From Monoplex corrugatus (Eukaryota; Mollusca; Gastropoda; Littorinimorpha; Ranellidae), in the NCBI GenBank assembly GCA_030674185.1, contig CM060312.1, positions 56,872,902 to 56,936,901 on the forward strand: DNA of 64,000 nt, read 5' to 3'. The notes beneath the pieces are model-generated. The model did not search any database and was not told the DNA's origin. It worked only from the letters and a program-made list of their open reading frames with translations. Position numbers and translations under genes: made by a program. Every line of letters starts with the position of its first letter. The stretch's first letter is position 1. This document shows positions 34,028-46,714 of the stretch, one piece after another.

Positions 34028-34910
34028 GATTTATATACGGAGCAGGTAGTGAGAGAAGCAGACACTGAAGACATGGGAATAAATACTGACAGTCGAAACA
34101 TCACAAATCTACGATATGCCGAAGATACTGCACCGACAATTCACGAGCATGAAAAGAATTCTGTACAAGATTAGATGCAGCGGGCATGAAGGCAGGTCTA
34201 AATCTAAATGCCAAGAAGACAAAAGTAATGCACTTAGAAGGAAAAGAAAGTCAAGTATATCGAGACATTCAAATCAACAAAACTGCATTAGAAAATGTGA
34301 ACGATTTCAAATATTTAGACTCAGTTAAAGCTCATGATGGCACCTGTACTAACGACATCAAAATAAGAATAGGAATAGCAAAACAGAAAACGATCCAACT
34401 CAATAACATTTCGAACGGCAGAAGCATTCCTAAAGCCCTTAAAAGCAAAATTCTAAATATCTGATGTGGCCAGTATTGCTGTATGGTTGTGAAGCCTAGA
34501 CACGCAGAAAAGCAAATTAAAATAAGATCGTAGCAGCAGAAATGTGGTTTTACAGGCGGCTTCTTGGAATCAAATGGTCCGACAAGAGAACAAACGAAAG
34601 CATTTTGAACGAACTCATTCTCCAACATCAATTGCTGGCAGAAATCAACAAAAGAAAAATGAAATATATCAGCCATGCAACCCGAAACACCAACACAACT
34701 CTAATGACAACACTTTTGCAAGAAAAAGTTGACGTCAAAAGATCTCCATGCTCACCACCAACGTCCTATATGAACAATACCACCAGCATCAGTGCTTTAA
34801 AGGTCTACGACGCAGCACAGAAAATTCAGGGCAGGAGTAAGCAGAGGAGAGTTGTTGTGACGTCTACGACGGCATCTACCATCGGAATGGATAATGCTTA
34901 CGGGTGACCG
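34028..34910 (+). mobile_element. Decayed non-LTR reverse transcriptase, second lineage
   Basis: From 34028 the plus strand reads DLYTEQVVREADTEDMGIN, then RNITNLRYAEDTA, with RT motif C as YAED (34115-34126) instead of YADD. After frameshifts, LNLNAKKTKVMHLEGKE and VNDFKYLDSVKAHDGTC follow, then MWFYRRLLGIKWSDKRTNES and a poorly conserved tail ending near 34907. The order is that of an RTE-like C-terminal half, but the sequence is clearly distinct from the GAT-tailed copies. Dead by catalytic change and frameshifts. Confidence 0.88.
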
Positions 34911-34919
34911 GTGATTGTC

Positions 34920-36000
34920 AACTTTCAGCAGATTGTGGCCTGTGAAAAAGTTGCTTCACAGTCATTATTGTTTGCAAGGGTTTAGCTGATTGCGGTATTT
35001 GTATGTAGATTCACACTGATTATTGTTTATAGACAACTTAGTAGAACGTGTCCTGTGCGTGTTCGTTCACTGTTAATATTAGTCACAGGTGACTTAGCTG
35101 ATCGTGTCATGTGTATGTTGCTTCACACTTATTAGTGTTCGAGGGGACGTAGCAGACTGTATCCTGTAGGTGTTGGTTTACACTTATAACTGCTTGTAGG
35201 GCACTGAATAGACTTGCGCTCTGGGTATGTTTGTTCACAGCTACTGTTGTTCATTGGAGACTTTGTAGGTTATGTCATATGTATATTGGTTCTCAGTGAT
35301 TACTGTTTATATGGCACTTAGTAGATTTATGCACTGGGTATGTTTATTCATAGCTACTGTTGTTCATTAGAGACTTAACAGGTTGTGTCGTGTTTATATT
35401 GGTACTCAATGATTATTGTCTATTGGGGACTTAATAGATTGTGTCGTGTGTACATTGGTTCACGATGCTAATTGTTCATAGGGGATTAAATAAATTGTGT
35501 CGTGTATATATTGGGGCACACTGATCATTGGTCATTGGTGACTTAATAGATTGTGTCGTGTTTATATTGGTGCTCAGTGATTATTGTCTATAGGGGACTT
35601 AATAGATTGTGTCGTGTGTATATTGGGGCACACTGATCATTGTTCATTTGGGACTTAAAAGATTGTGCCGTGTGTACATTGGTTCACGATGCTAATTGTT
35701 CATGGGGGATTTACTAAATTGTGTCGTGTATGTATTGGGGCACACTGATCATTGTTCATTTGGGACTTAATAGATTGTGCCGTGTGTATATTGGTTCACG
35801 ATGCTAACTGTTCATAGGGGATTTAAAAAATTGTGTCGTGTATATGCTGGGGCACACTGATCATTGTTCATAGGGGACTTAATAGATTGTGCCGCGTGTA
35901 TATTGGGGCACACAGATCATTGTTCATAGGGGACTTAATAGATTGTGTCGCGTGTATATTGGTGCATAGAATTTATTGTTCTTAGGGGACTTAATAGATT
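34920..36000. repeat. ~56-bp minisatellite with decay gradient
   Basis: The consensus unit near the right end is GACTTAATAGATTGTGTCGTG + TGTATATTGG.GCACACTGATC + ATTGTTCATAGGG. About 19 copies. Copies left of 35300 are strongly diverged (GACTTAGCTGATCGTGTCATG), and those at 35400-35990 are much closer to each other. Confidence 0.88.
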
Positions 36001-36279
36001 AACTCGATATCCTGAGTCTCCTCTGGTAGGTGGCCTACAGCAGCTTGACATCACTAGCTCCTATTGACTTCCTCCTGCTTGGACATCCCCTGACAAACTT
36101 GGGTTCGTTGTTAGGCTGAAACGATCGGTCTGGGGGCAATGTCACTGTAGTGGCGTGAAAGATGGACTAGTACCAGAAACAAACAGCAAACAAACAAAAA
36201 CAAACAAAAAACAATACACAAAACAAAACAGATAGAAAAAGAGCCCCCATCTGTGTTGGAGAAGAAAATTTTGTATAGG

Positions 36280-36280
<1 letters not shown>
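36001..36280. other. Unassigned sequence
   Basis: No gene recognised; AAAC-rich tract at 36178-36235. Confidence 0.4.

Positions 36281-36363
<83 letters not shown>
36281..36363. repeat. (TG)n microsatellite, pure
   Basis: About 41 uninterrupted TG units. Confidence 0.96.
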
Positions 36364-36364
<1 letters not shown>

Positions 36365-36622
36365 GTGACCGTACGTGCGCGTGCATGTGTGCGCTGCGTG
36401 CCCGTGCATGTGTGTGTGTGCGCGCGTGTGTGCAATGGGAATAGACACAATAAAACTGGGGGGATAATGCACATGCACCTTCATAATTTCTACAGAGCTG
36501 ACAAACATCAAAGGGATTGCACTGCATGTCTTATTAGTAAGCTTGCTCGTCGGTAAGATTGGTTGGGTGTTTACTGATTCTTTTGTTCGTGCGTGCATGC
36601 GTGTTGTGTTGTGTTGTGTTGT

Positions 36623-36760
<138 letters not shown>

Positions 36761-36775
36761 GTTAATGTTAGTTTA

Positions 36776-36845
36776 TTGTCTCATCCTAAAGACTAGCACT
36801 TAGACCGCCACTTAAGATCTGAGGGGGTAGAGGGAGGGAGGGAGG

Positions 36846-36887
<42 letters not shown>

Positions 36888-36919
36888 AGAGAGCAGAGAA
36901 TAGTGATAAAAACAGAGAC

Positions 36920-36956
<37 letters not shown>

Positions 36957-37165
36957 AGACAGAGAGAGAGACGCAGACAGGAGACGCAGAGAGAGAAAGA
37001 GAGAGAGAGAGAGAGAGTAACAGACAGACAGCAGAGAGAAACAGACAAGACAGACAAACAGAGAAAGAGGTAGGTGCAGAAAAAAAATTCCTGTCGGATC
37101 AGTGATTCGAATTCGCGTTCTGGGAAAAGGCTGCAACCACTAGGCCACATATTCCACCGTAAGCG
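36776..37165 (-). mobile_element. SINE family III, minus copy expanded by GA repeats
   Basis: Begins CTCATCCTAAAGACTAGCAC, TTAGACCGCCACTTAAGATC; then about 240 bp of GA/GACA simple repeat; then CCTGTCGGATCAGTGATTCG (B-box complement) and TGCAACCACTAGGCCAC (A-box complement). The compact form of the same element is at 37660, so the GA tract grew inside the SINE. Confidence 0.7.
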
Positions 37166-37659
37166 CACCCGCGAGTGTGTTGCTGCATTCGGGTGAGAGA
37201 CAGTGGAATAGGGGATACATCTCTTTTTTATTTTCTATCGTCTGCTCTCCTTGCTATGTACATGCGTTCCCAAAGATCAGAGAGGTTAGGTGAGGCGGAA
37301 AATGGGCCGCATCATTTCTTTACTCGCATTTGTCGTACGCTGACTGTCATTTCGGGGATGCTTTTTCTTATCATTGTTATTCTGGCAGTCAACAGAAAGC
37401 TGTACCGAATGCACGTACGCGCCTTCTTTGCTGCTCGTTTGGCCCACTCTGTGTAGACATTTAAGTCACTGCGCAGTCTGCCTACTTCATCTTCGGCAGG
37501 TAATGATGTCAGCAACCGCGATCAAGGTTACCTACCCCCCCCCCCTTCTTTATTTCTATAACCGATAAGAGTGGATCTTCAGGAACAAATCTGCCAAGGA
37601 TATCTCTGTGTTACCTTCGCTTCGCTAAGTCCACTAAACAGATACTACACGTCCTACCT
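37166..37659. other. Unassigned sequence
   Basis: No gene or repeat recognised. The 93-codon plus ORF at 37175 has one hydrophobic stretch but overlaps a minus ORF and has no family match I know. Confidence 0.4.
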
Positions 37660-37760
37660 TGCTTTTGACAAAGACTAGCACCCAGACCACAATTCAAGAT
37701 CGTAACATAAGGGAGGCGAGGAGAAAATCCCCTGTCCAGCCGTGACTCGAATCCAAGGTC
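37660..37760 (-). mobile_element. SINE family III, compact minus copy
   Basis: ACAAAGACTAGCACCCAGAC, CACAATTCAAGATCGTAAC, GAGGAGAAAATCCCCTGTCC and CGTGACTCGAATCCAAGG occur in the family III order without the GA expansion. Confidence 0.65.
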
Positions 37761-38275
37761 TTTGCCTTCTTTTTTCTTTCACTCAGGTATATTCGCACAC
37801 AAGCACATTAGATCCCCCCCCCCCCAAAAAAAAAAAAAAAAGAGAGAAACAAAAAACACGCTTACCTCTCTCCCCCGCCTAGCTAACACCCCCACCCCCA
37901 ACTTAAAAAGAAAGGAAAACAAAAAAATCAGTTAAATAAAGCGAACCCACCAACTCATATTCAAACTCTTGAAAAAAAAAAAAGAACTGAACGGCTGATG
38001 GAGCTCACGACTAAAATTCTCGTCAATTTCTATTGATAAAAAACGATTTTTAAAAATATTTTTTTCATTTTCAAAGTGGGCGATTGATGTAGTTGGTACC
38101 TATTCCAGCGGGAAAATCTGAATTCGAGAAGAGATGCGTAAACGTGAAATGGAGTGGACGGGGACGGGGGTGTATAAGGAGTGGGGGTAAGGGTAGAGGG
38201 CGGTATGGGGAGAGTGACAGGGGCGCTGGGGTGGGAGATAGGGCGTAAGTTGATGTGGGGACAGGAAAGGAGAGG

Positions 38276-38309
<34 letters not shown>

Positions 38310-38480
38310 AGGAGAAGGAGGAAGGGAGGAAGGGAGGGAGGGAGACAGCGGTTAGTAATGAATAGGTTGACTGAACAAGAGGGAAAAAAATCTACTTTAA
38401 TTAGGATGACGAAACAGACGCTTTTTTTGTCTCCTTTTTTCGGGGGCATATGTGTTTCATTATTCACAAGGAAGCATCCG

Positions 38481-38481
<1 letters not shown>
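37761..38481. other. Unassigned, low-complexity rich
   Basis: C and A runs near 37816-37842, and a GGGA/GA purine-rich stretch at 38262-38345. No gene. Confidence 0.45.
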
Positions 38482-38560
<79 letters not shown>

Positions 38561-38579
38561 TGCGCGCGCGCGCGCGTGT
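38482..38579. repeat. (GT)n followed by (GC)n
   Basis: About 39 GT units, then TGGTGCGCGCGCGCGCGCG. Alternating purine-pyrimidine, Z-DNA candidate. Confidence 0.95.
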
Positions 38580-39445
38580 GTTCTCAACACAATATTGTAC
38601 GGCTGGAGATAAAAAGCATACTGGTTTTGACTCTCTCTCTCTCTTTCCTTCTCTCTCTCTTCACTTTCTATTTTTCTATCTCTTTGCATTCTCTCACCCC
38701 TTTCGCTCTCTTTCCTCTGCCAGTCTTTCCCATCCTTCCTTCACCTTTTCTGTTATATTTCTTTTCTTTTTTTTTCTTTTCCCTTTATTCTTTTTTGACG
38801 ACTGATGATCAAGTAAATGTGAGGAGGAATTTGCCGTGAATATGGCTTTTACATATTAAAATGTAAAAACAATACATATTTTATTTGAACAAAGCTGTGT
38901 GGATTCGAAGCAAAAGCCTTTGCTGGAGTACATCAATGTACTGTGTTTTTTCTCGCTTGACAAAATCATTCTGCGTGTGGCCTGCAGTCCACCCAGCTAT
39001 CTGAGGCTGGAGACGGTAGAACAGAGGCAGAGGAGATGGACACCGTTTTCTTAATACTGACCCATAGAGAAATCCAGGTCTCTTCGACCTCAATCCTCTA
39101 TGGCCTTGACAAGTAGAAACATAATGAGTTTTTTGCTGTTGTAAAAAAGGAAATTATATATTTTGTCATCTTGTTAGTGTATGATCAGTCATGAATTTAG
39201 TAACTTTTGCAAGCTGATATGCATGAAAAAGCCGGTGCTTAATTCATGTGAAACCGACACACGAGGCGCACATATTTTTGGTGGGGAATCCTCCATATGA
39301 TGCGCGCAACGTTGTCAAAAGTAGATTTCCCCAACACTCGTGCAACGTAAACGCCGCATCGTCGAACTCTTTCCATTGGTAATTTCTGATTGGCTGCAGT
39401 AACGCATGACGTCACATGCAGGGAAGTAAAATGGACTGACCAGGA
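38580..39445. other. Unassigned sequence
   Basis: CT-rich at 38630-38800. No gene or transposon recognised in the rest. Confidence 0.4.
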
Positions 39446-39461
39446 CAACCGGCTCAAGTGG

Positions 39462-39699
39462 GCCCCAGCAGTTCAGTTGGTTTAAGCGTCGGATTCACAT
39501 GCTAATAGTTGTGGGTTCGAATCCCGGGGTGCGCTACATTAAAACTGGCCTTGTCACTGTCCCATCTTAACATTTTTGTTGTTCTGGTGGTGTCGGTATA
39601 GGATTAGATAGGTTCCCCACTTCCCTGGGATAGGTTATCCCCGTCGGCCATAGTACCTGAGGTGGGTGTCGACGTAAAAACTGAACCAAATCAATCAGT
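39462..39699 (+). mobile_element. tRNA-derived SINE with perfect 16-bp target-site duplication
   Basis: The head carries GCCCCAGCAGTTCAGTTGG and a B-box GTGGGTTCGAATCCCGGGG. The body has AAAACTGGCCTTGTCACTG + TCCCATCTTAAC and GTTCTGGTGGTGTCGG, which is the family I body. CAACCGGCTCAAGTGG occurs at 39446-39461 and again at 39700-39715, a perfect 16-bp duplication that marks LINE-mediated insertion and sets both ends. Well-preserved pol III boxes and intact duplication suggest a young copy. Confidence 0.9.
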
Positions 39700-39715
39700 C
39701 AACCGGCTCAAGTGG

Positions 39716-41687
39716 AAACAAAAACAAACTTTAATTCGATTAGAGTTGTGGCAAGATACCGCTTGCTTCTGGGCCTCGTGAAATGGGAACTGTGAAATTA
39801 AAGAAGTCAGAAATTTGACATACGAATAGATGGCACATGCTACGAGCCTAGAACGGACAGCAGGTGAGATTAGTCGGTAATCTGGTCTATACATGAACAC
39901 GGTAACTTGGAGACTGAATTCGCCACTATTCTGATTAGATATGAAATGATACGCACGTTGGTCATATTCTGCCCGCATTTGTGCGCGTATGAATGCACTG
40001 CACTAGTTATGTTGTGGTTAGTTAAGCACCAGTCTGAGTGATAATCGTGCTTTTTTATTACATGACCTCGCCTGCCGTGTGTCCGTGCAGCCCCTTCACG
40101 AGAGACCATGGTCTCTATTGAACAAAATATCAAAATACAATTACAATATTTCAGGTTAACCGTCTCCTTTCTCTCTCTGTCTCTCTCTTGACGATTTTCT
40201 AATTTTCTCCTGATAATTTGTTGTTGTGAAATGGGTTGTGCCCCTTGATGAAAGGGCCGTAACTGACATGTCAAACATGTCAGATTTTCTTTCTTTTCGC
40301 TGTCTCTCTTCCCTCTTCTCGTTCTTCCCCACCCCGCCCTCTCTTTTTCTTGCTATTCAATCTTCTCTGTATAAGATTTTGTATTATACTGAACTGTTTT
40401 TGATCCTTGTAATGTATTTTTGTGTGGTGTAAACGTTATTTAGGCCAAGGCTGGGCCAAAATGTTTTTGTTTTAGTCATTCTTTTGCTTTCAGTCTTTCT
40501 TTTTTTTTCCTCTCTCGTGTTTTCAAAACGTTACTGCGTTAGTCAGTAGTAATCTTGATTCTATGGATATTCTCATTCTGCATTATTTGGAATCCTCTTG
40601 CTATTTATGTTTTGGTTGAGTTACAAGTCTTGTAAATACATTTTTTGCTCTCTCCTCCTCCTCTCTCCCTCCCTCCCCCCTCTCTATCAACTGAAATGAA
40701 AGTGCAGAACCACAGTGTGTTGGAACAGACGGATGCCCACGAAGAAGACATGCAGAGACGCTGCACAACTACATGATTGGTCTAAATTTCTGTTCCAATT
40801 TCAGTTAGCTTAAAGAAGAGGCACCATACAGTGCGAATGATTGATGAGTTCATAAACATGCGCTTCCCCTCATCAAGCGCAGCAACATGCACAGCTTCGC
40901 ATTAGAGTTTCAGATTGGACATTAGAATTAGATTTTGAAAACCGTTCCAGGGGGATTCACCGTTGTTGGGCACTTCCATACATGCTCTAAACGAATCTGC
41001 CAGCAATGGCCTATGTCAGAAAGCCATCAATTTACACTGTGTTAAAGTTTCAATACCACAAAAGTAAATGTTTCAGTTGTGATTACCGCTATTGGTTTAT
41101 CATTGTAGTTGTATGGCATGCTTCTGTGCCACAAAAAGGAAAAGCACACGCTTATTTTTGTGTTCACAATATGAAACACCGGCACGACTGCAGTATCACG
41201 AAAATGTTTATCAAACTTCGTATAATTCTGTGTTGTCTTCTTCTTTGTCGTTTGAACAGTGTTGCATTTTTGTGGCGCCAAATGTTCATATAACACTGCG
41301 TAATCTGATGGACTGGAAGACAAAAAAACAAACAAACAAAAAACACCTGCATCACAAGAGGGAAAGGGCAGACAGAAAGCCATGAATCTGCCCACAATAA
41401 GCAAGACTGATCGATTATCTGTCAGTCTACACATCATACGTTAGATGTTGACTTCAAAGTGCTCACAACACAAGTAGACGATACATCATAACTCAGAAAG
41501 TTTGTCAGTAACAGGAAGCAAGATATACGGATATAACCTACACTTACTGACCTAAACTGGTCAACAAATCGAAATAAGGTTTGTTTTAAAAAAAACAAAA
41601 AAAAACAAAAAAAACGACCAAACAATCAAACAAATAAAAACAAACAACAAATGGGTGCGTGAAAAACAAGAAAACATCACCATCACC
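39716..41687. other. Unassigned sequence
   Basis: About 2 kb with no convincing exon or transposon. CCCCTTGATGAAAGGGCCGTAA and TGACATGTCAAACATGTCAG at 40236-40282 form short palindromic strings (ACATGTCAAACATGT) of a type I associate with dispersed molluscan repeats, but this is weak. Confidence 0.4.
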
Positions 41688-41992
41688 ATCATCATGTGCC
41701 TTGTTCCATGGCGTTGATGATCATGGCCCTCCATATGAATCCAACGTTTGTCGTTGCAAGTACATCTCTTATCCTTTTTGTCCCCACCCACACTGAAAAA
41801 CTGTCTAATCTTTTGTTCCTAGGTTTCCCTAGTGCTCTTTTCCCCGTAGCTTTCATGTTGTGACTAGGTGCTCAAGTTTCTCTTGCCTTATAAAATGTTC
41901 TATCGATGTTGCTTGCCTTTTCCTAATCGTCTTCGTTAATATGCGCGCGCGCGCGGTGCGTGCGCGCGTGCGTGCGTGCGTGCGTGCGTGCG

Positions 41993-42046
<54 letters not shown>

Positions 42047-42850
42047 TCATTTAAACTATCTATTTTGTTTTATTTGCTGTTTATGGAACTCTTAACATTC
42101 GTCTTAAAAACCACATTTCAGCTGCCTCAATCTTCTTCCCACTTTGCTTGTTGATTGTCCAGACTTCGCATCCGTATAACAGTACTGGTTCTATAAAATA
42201 CTGAAAAACTTTCTTCCTGATGTCAGTTGATAGGCATTTGTTGGTAATAAAAAACGAAAAGCTTTTCATTTTCATTTGTGCTGTTTGAAAAGAACTTTTA
42301 TCACTTTCTACTCTAACTGCTGCTGTTTGGTCCCAATACATATTCCTCATTATTCCTGGGCCTTTTCCATCACTGTTGACCTTTTCCAGTAGGTTGATCA
42401 ATTTTACATACCTTACCTGAGCAAAAAATCTTGGTATAATCAACAAAACATAATTATAAATCCCTATTCAATTAATGTTCTATGAAAGTTATTATGATAT
42501 ATATGAAATGATGTATATGGCATTAACAGTTCCTTTCCCTGAATAAATTCACACTGTTCTTCTTTTATTCATGGTTTGATTCTATTCCTTGTCCAGAATC
42601 TTTGTCACATGTCATTTAGCGGACTGTACGATAGAGTTTGCATTTTACTGTCTTTGCTTTCTTTATAAGTGCAATGAAGATTGACTTTTGACAAAATTGT
42701 AGTTTTTTTCCCGGAGTCATAAACCTCATTTAGGAGGACTGTTACTCTTTCAATACCAAATTCATCTAGCACCTCTATGGTAGATCTGTCTGGTCTTGAG
42801 GCTTTTCCTCGTTTCATCTTTTTTACCGCTGCTCTAACTTCATCTTTCAT
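41688..42850 (-). mobile_element. RTE-like retrotransposon, longest copy (6), 3' segment
   Basis: The minus strand starts MKDEVRAAVKKMKRGKASRPD (42850 downward), the entry of the RT domain. After a large gap it continues RYVKLINLLEKVNSDGKGPG, LLYGCEVWTINKQSGKKIEA, EMWFLRRMLRVP and the C-terminal tail, ending in ATC repeats at 41684-41697. The catalytic region is missing or degraded, frames are broken and a GT tract splits it at 41941-42044. The piece at 42852-43075 is its inverted 5' part. Confidence 0.9.
41941..42044. repeat. GC/GT microsatellite inside retrotransposon copy 6
   Basis: GCGCGCGCGCGCGGTGCG, GCGT units, then GT. In copies 4 and 5 this place reads CTTGTGTCTGCCTCC, so the tract appears to have grown from the GTGT present in the element. 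Confidence 0.92.
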
Positions 42851-42851
42851 T

Positions 42852-43075
42852 ATTGGTTTATGGGATTAAAAGATATAAGAACTGCAACATGGAATGTTAG
42901 ATCCATGCTCCAGAAGGAAAAACTAGAAAATGTCAATGGGAAGAGTACATCGAAGAGATGGGGAGAGTACGTCGAAGACCTTTTGACGAATACGGAAGGA
43001 AGGAACACACCATTAGAAAGAGCTTTGAAAGGAAACAGAACAGACAGAAAGCAAAGAGCACTACAGTGGTAAACG
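42852..43075 (+). mobile_element. Inverted 5' segment of RTE-like copy 6
   Basis: The plus frame from 42860 reads MGLKDIRTATWNVRSMLQKEK, the start of the endonuclease domain (ATWNVR motif). It then jumps to KRWGEYVEDLLTNTEGRN, the connector just before the RT domain. So most of the endonuclease is deleted. A short near-repeat (GGGAAGAGTACATCGAAGA / GGGGAGAGTACGTCGAAGA) lies at the internal join. It lies head to head with 41688-42850. Confidence 0.88.
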
Positions 43076-43690
43076 AGTTTATTTACGATGAAGGAATACA
43101 TTATATTATCGGAAATAGTTTTTGACGTAAAGTGTTACCATTTTGATGACAATTTTGATTACTCCATATATCGTTTTCCTCAATGTAGTAAGGTGGCAGT
43201 TTTATATTTCATTTAGTTGTTTGGTGGTGGTGGTGGTGGTTGGGGGAGCCACCGTTTTAAAATTCTGTATTCCGGCATAAGTTGTCCGATTTTTAAACGG
43301 GTTTGGCCACTACAAAGCGCATAACAGTGTCAGCTCATAATATGACGAGATGAAAAATGTCCGGATCTACCTTGAGATTGCTGTTGTAGTGGAGGGTCTC
43401 AAAAACCGAAATAATGGCCTCAACCCGATGTATGTATTGTAAAAACAAAATGTTCACCATCAGCAGCGCTGTGCTTTTGCGGGGGAATCATCAACTTGTT
43501 GAACTGGCAGTTTTAGTTCTGTGGCCACTCTGTGCACATATGGACCCATTTGAGTGTTGCTGATGAACAAGCAGCCCGAGTGAGAAGCAGACAATTAGTT
43601 GCAAGCAGCCCTCCATCTGGAATCACTACTGTAACTACAGTAAAACAGATTACGGGAAAAACAAAAACCTACCACTCTCTGTTTTGTGTT
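43076..43690. other. Unassigned sequence
   Basis: No gene recognised. GGTGGTGGTGG at 43220-43240. Confidence 0.4.
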
Positions 43691-43693
43691 GTG

Positions 43694-43748
43694 CTCTCTC
43701 TCTCTCTCTCTCTTTCTGTTTTTCTTTGTGTGTGTGTGTGTGTGTGTG

Positions 43749-43793
<45 letters not shown>

Positions 43794-43940
43794 TGTGTGT
43801 GTATGCGCGCGTGTGTGCATGTGAAGCGAGTGCGTATATATCCGTGCATATGTGTGTGCTCGTGCATGCGTGTGCTGTGTGTGTGTGTGCGTACGTGTGT
43901 GGCTGTGTGAGGGGGTGGGTGGTGTGTATGTTATGTTACC
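43694..43940. repeat. CT, GT and drifting GT/GC simple repeats
   Basis: CT at 43694-43712, GT at 43727-43800, then interrupted GT/GC alternation to about 43905. Confidence 0.9.
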
Positions 43941-44357
43941 GTCGATTTCAGGTCTGTTCGCAGAACATGCTATTAGACAAGGGGAAAAAAAATCACCATC
44001 ACCACCACTAACAACCACTCCAAAAACAACCAACCAACAAATCAATTTAAGAAGGGGAAAAATCACTTTAGTGTATGTGTGTGCGCGTGTACGTGGTGCG
44101 TGCGTGTGTATGCGCACCGATATGTGTATATATATTTGTGTTATACTTCAATATAAACTGCAGCTTAAATTCAACTTTTTTTTTAATTTGCTTAAAAAAA
44201 TTAAAAATGTACAAAAAAGCGCGTTATGATTGACAACGTTAGTGCCAAATAAAGTCATATCCAATTTCCTTGAATGATTGGTCTACTGTTTATGTGAAGT
44301 GTTCGTATTTTTTATTCGAGGGTTTAAGGATCCATTAGACTTTAAACTGTACTCTCG

Positions 44358-44358
44358 T

Positions 44359-44422
<64 letters not shown>

Positions 44423-44595
44423 GTGGTGCGTGTGTGTGTGTGGTGGCGCGTTTGTATGTGTGTGTGTGCGCGCGTGTTGTATGTGTGTGCGTGCGCGTGT
44501 GTGTATGTGTGTGCGTGTGAGTGTGCGCGCGCGTTCGGGTTATGCAAACAGGTGTACATACAAACAGAAAGCCGTGTACAACACAAACGAATGCG

Positions 44596-44634
<39 letters not shown>

Positions 44635-44720
44635 ATACAAACACGGATACACACACAGGTATGGGTGCACACGCAAACACACACGCACGCACGTATGCGT
44701 ACCCACACGCACGCAACACC
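44358..44720. repeat. (GT)n tract and inverted-facing (CA)n tract
   Basis: GT with GCGC islands at 44358-44540 and CA with GCGCGC at 44593-44710. The two are complementary and could pair as a long imperfect hairpin across the 44541-44592 spacer. Confidence 0.9.
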
Positions 44721-46149
<1,429 letters not shown>

Positions 46150-46345
46150 CTACCTTCACCTTTGCACTCCTGAATACTCTACAACCTCAGGCTCATCTTT
46201 GGCATCGTCTCCCGTGGGGATGCCGGGGGCTCTTTCAGTATAAACAGTATCACCATCTTCTGGAAATTCTCTGCTAGAAATTTCCTCTTTTCTGTCACTC
46301 TTAGTTTCTGCTCTCATTTTATGCATTGCTGGTTCATTCACCTGG
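46150..46345 (-). repeat. Dispersed repeat with short conserved frame, partner of 61030-61130
   Basis: The minus strand has a 61-codon ORF containing EFPEDGDTVYTERAPGIP. The plus strand at 61067-61125 encodes EFPEDADTVYTERAPGIP in the matching frame. Nucleotide differences inside the shared part are mostly at third positions. The surrounding non-coding sequence also matches in part, so it is a dispersed repeat that may descend from a coding element. Family not recognised. Confidence 0.6.
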
Positions 46346-46714
46346 ATGTGTTCGATAAAGTCTTACATACTTTGTTTTCGGACTGATAATTGGGTACATG
46401 TATTAGGTGCATTTATGGCTCTAGGGAAATGTGATATGCGGAAGCCATTTCAGGAATTTAGGTCCATTTGTACATACTTGTAGTGCCCTTGTATTCAGGT
46501 ATGTTTTTTTTAAAATCCCCTGTGTAATAACTTGGACGGAGTTGTCAATGCTACAAGCATCTCCTTAGACTATGTGCACGAATTCATTGATATATATACT
46601 TAATTTTCTTTTCCTCTTTTTTCCTGTTCGAGTATTATGTATGTTCCGAAACGGTTACAGCCCTGATACGTCTCTATGCAGTCAGCTAAGCTTTAAACAA
46701 AACTGACAGTAACA
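46346..46714. other. Unassigned sequence
   Basis: No gene or repeat recognised. Confidence 0.4.

Noticed and set aside
37175..37456. 93-codon ORF with a hydrophobic stretch
   Set aside because: Overlapped by an opposite ORF, lies between two SINE copies, no known motif.
39462..39535. Functional tRNA gene at the SINE head, and similar heads at 14905, 16373, 53262, 56666 and 63888
   Set aside because: B-boxes are good but acceptor and anticodon stems do not pair properly and SINE bodies follow; best read as tRNA-derived SINE heads.
46156..46341. 61-codon acidic ORF as an unknown host exon
   Set aside because: Part of it recurs at 61067-61125 inside a dispersed repeat, so repeat origin is likelier; kept as a finding because of the synonymous pattern.
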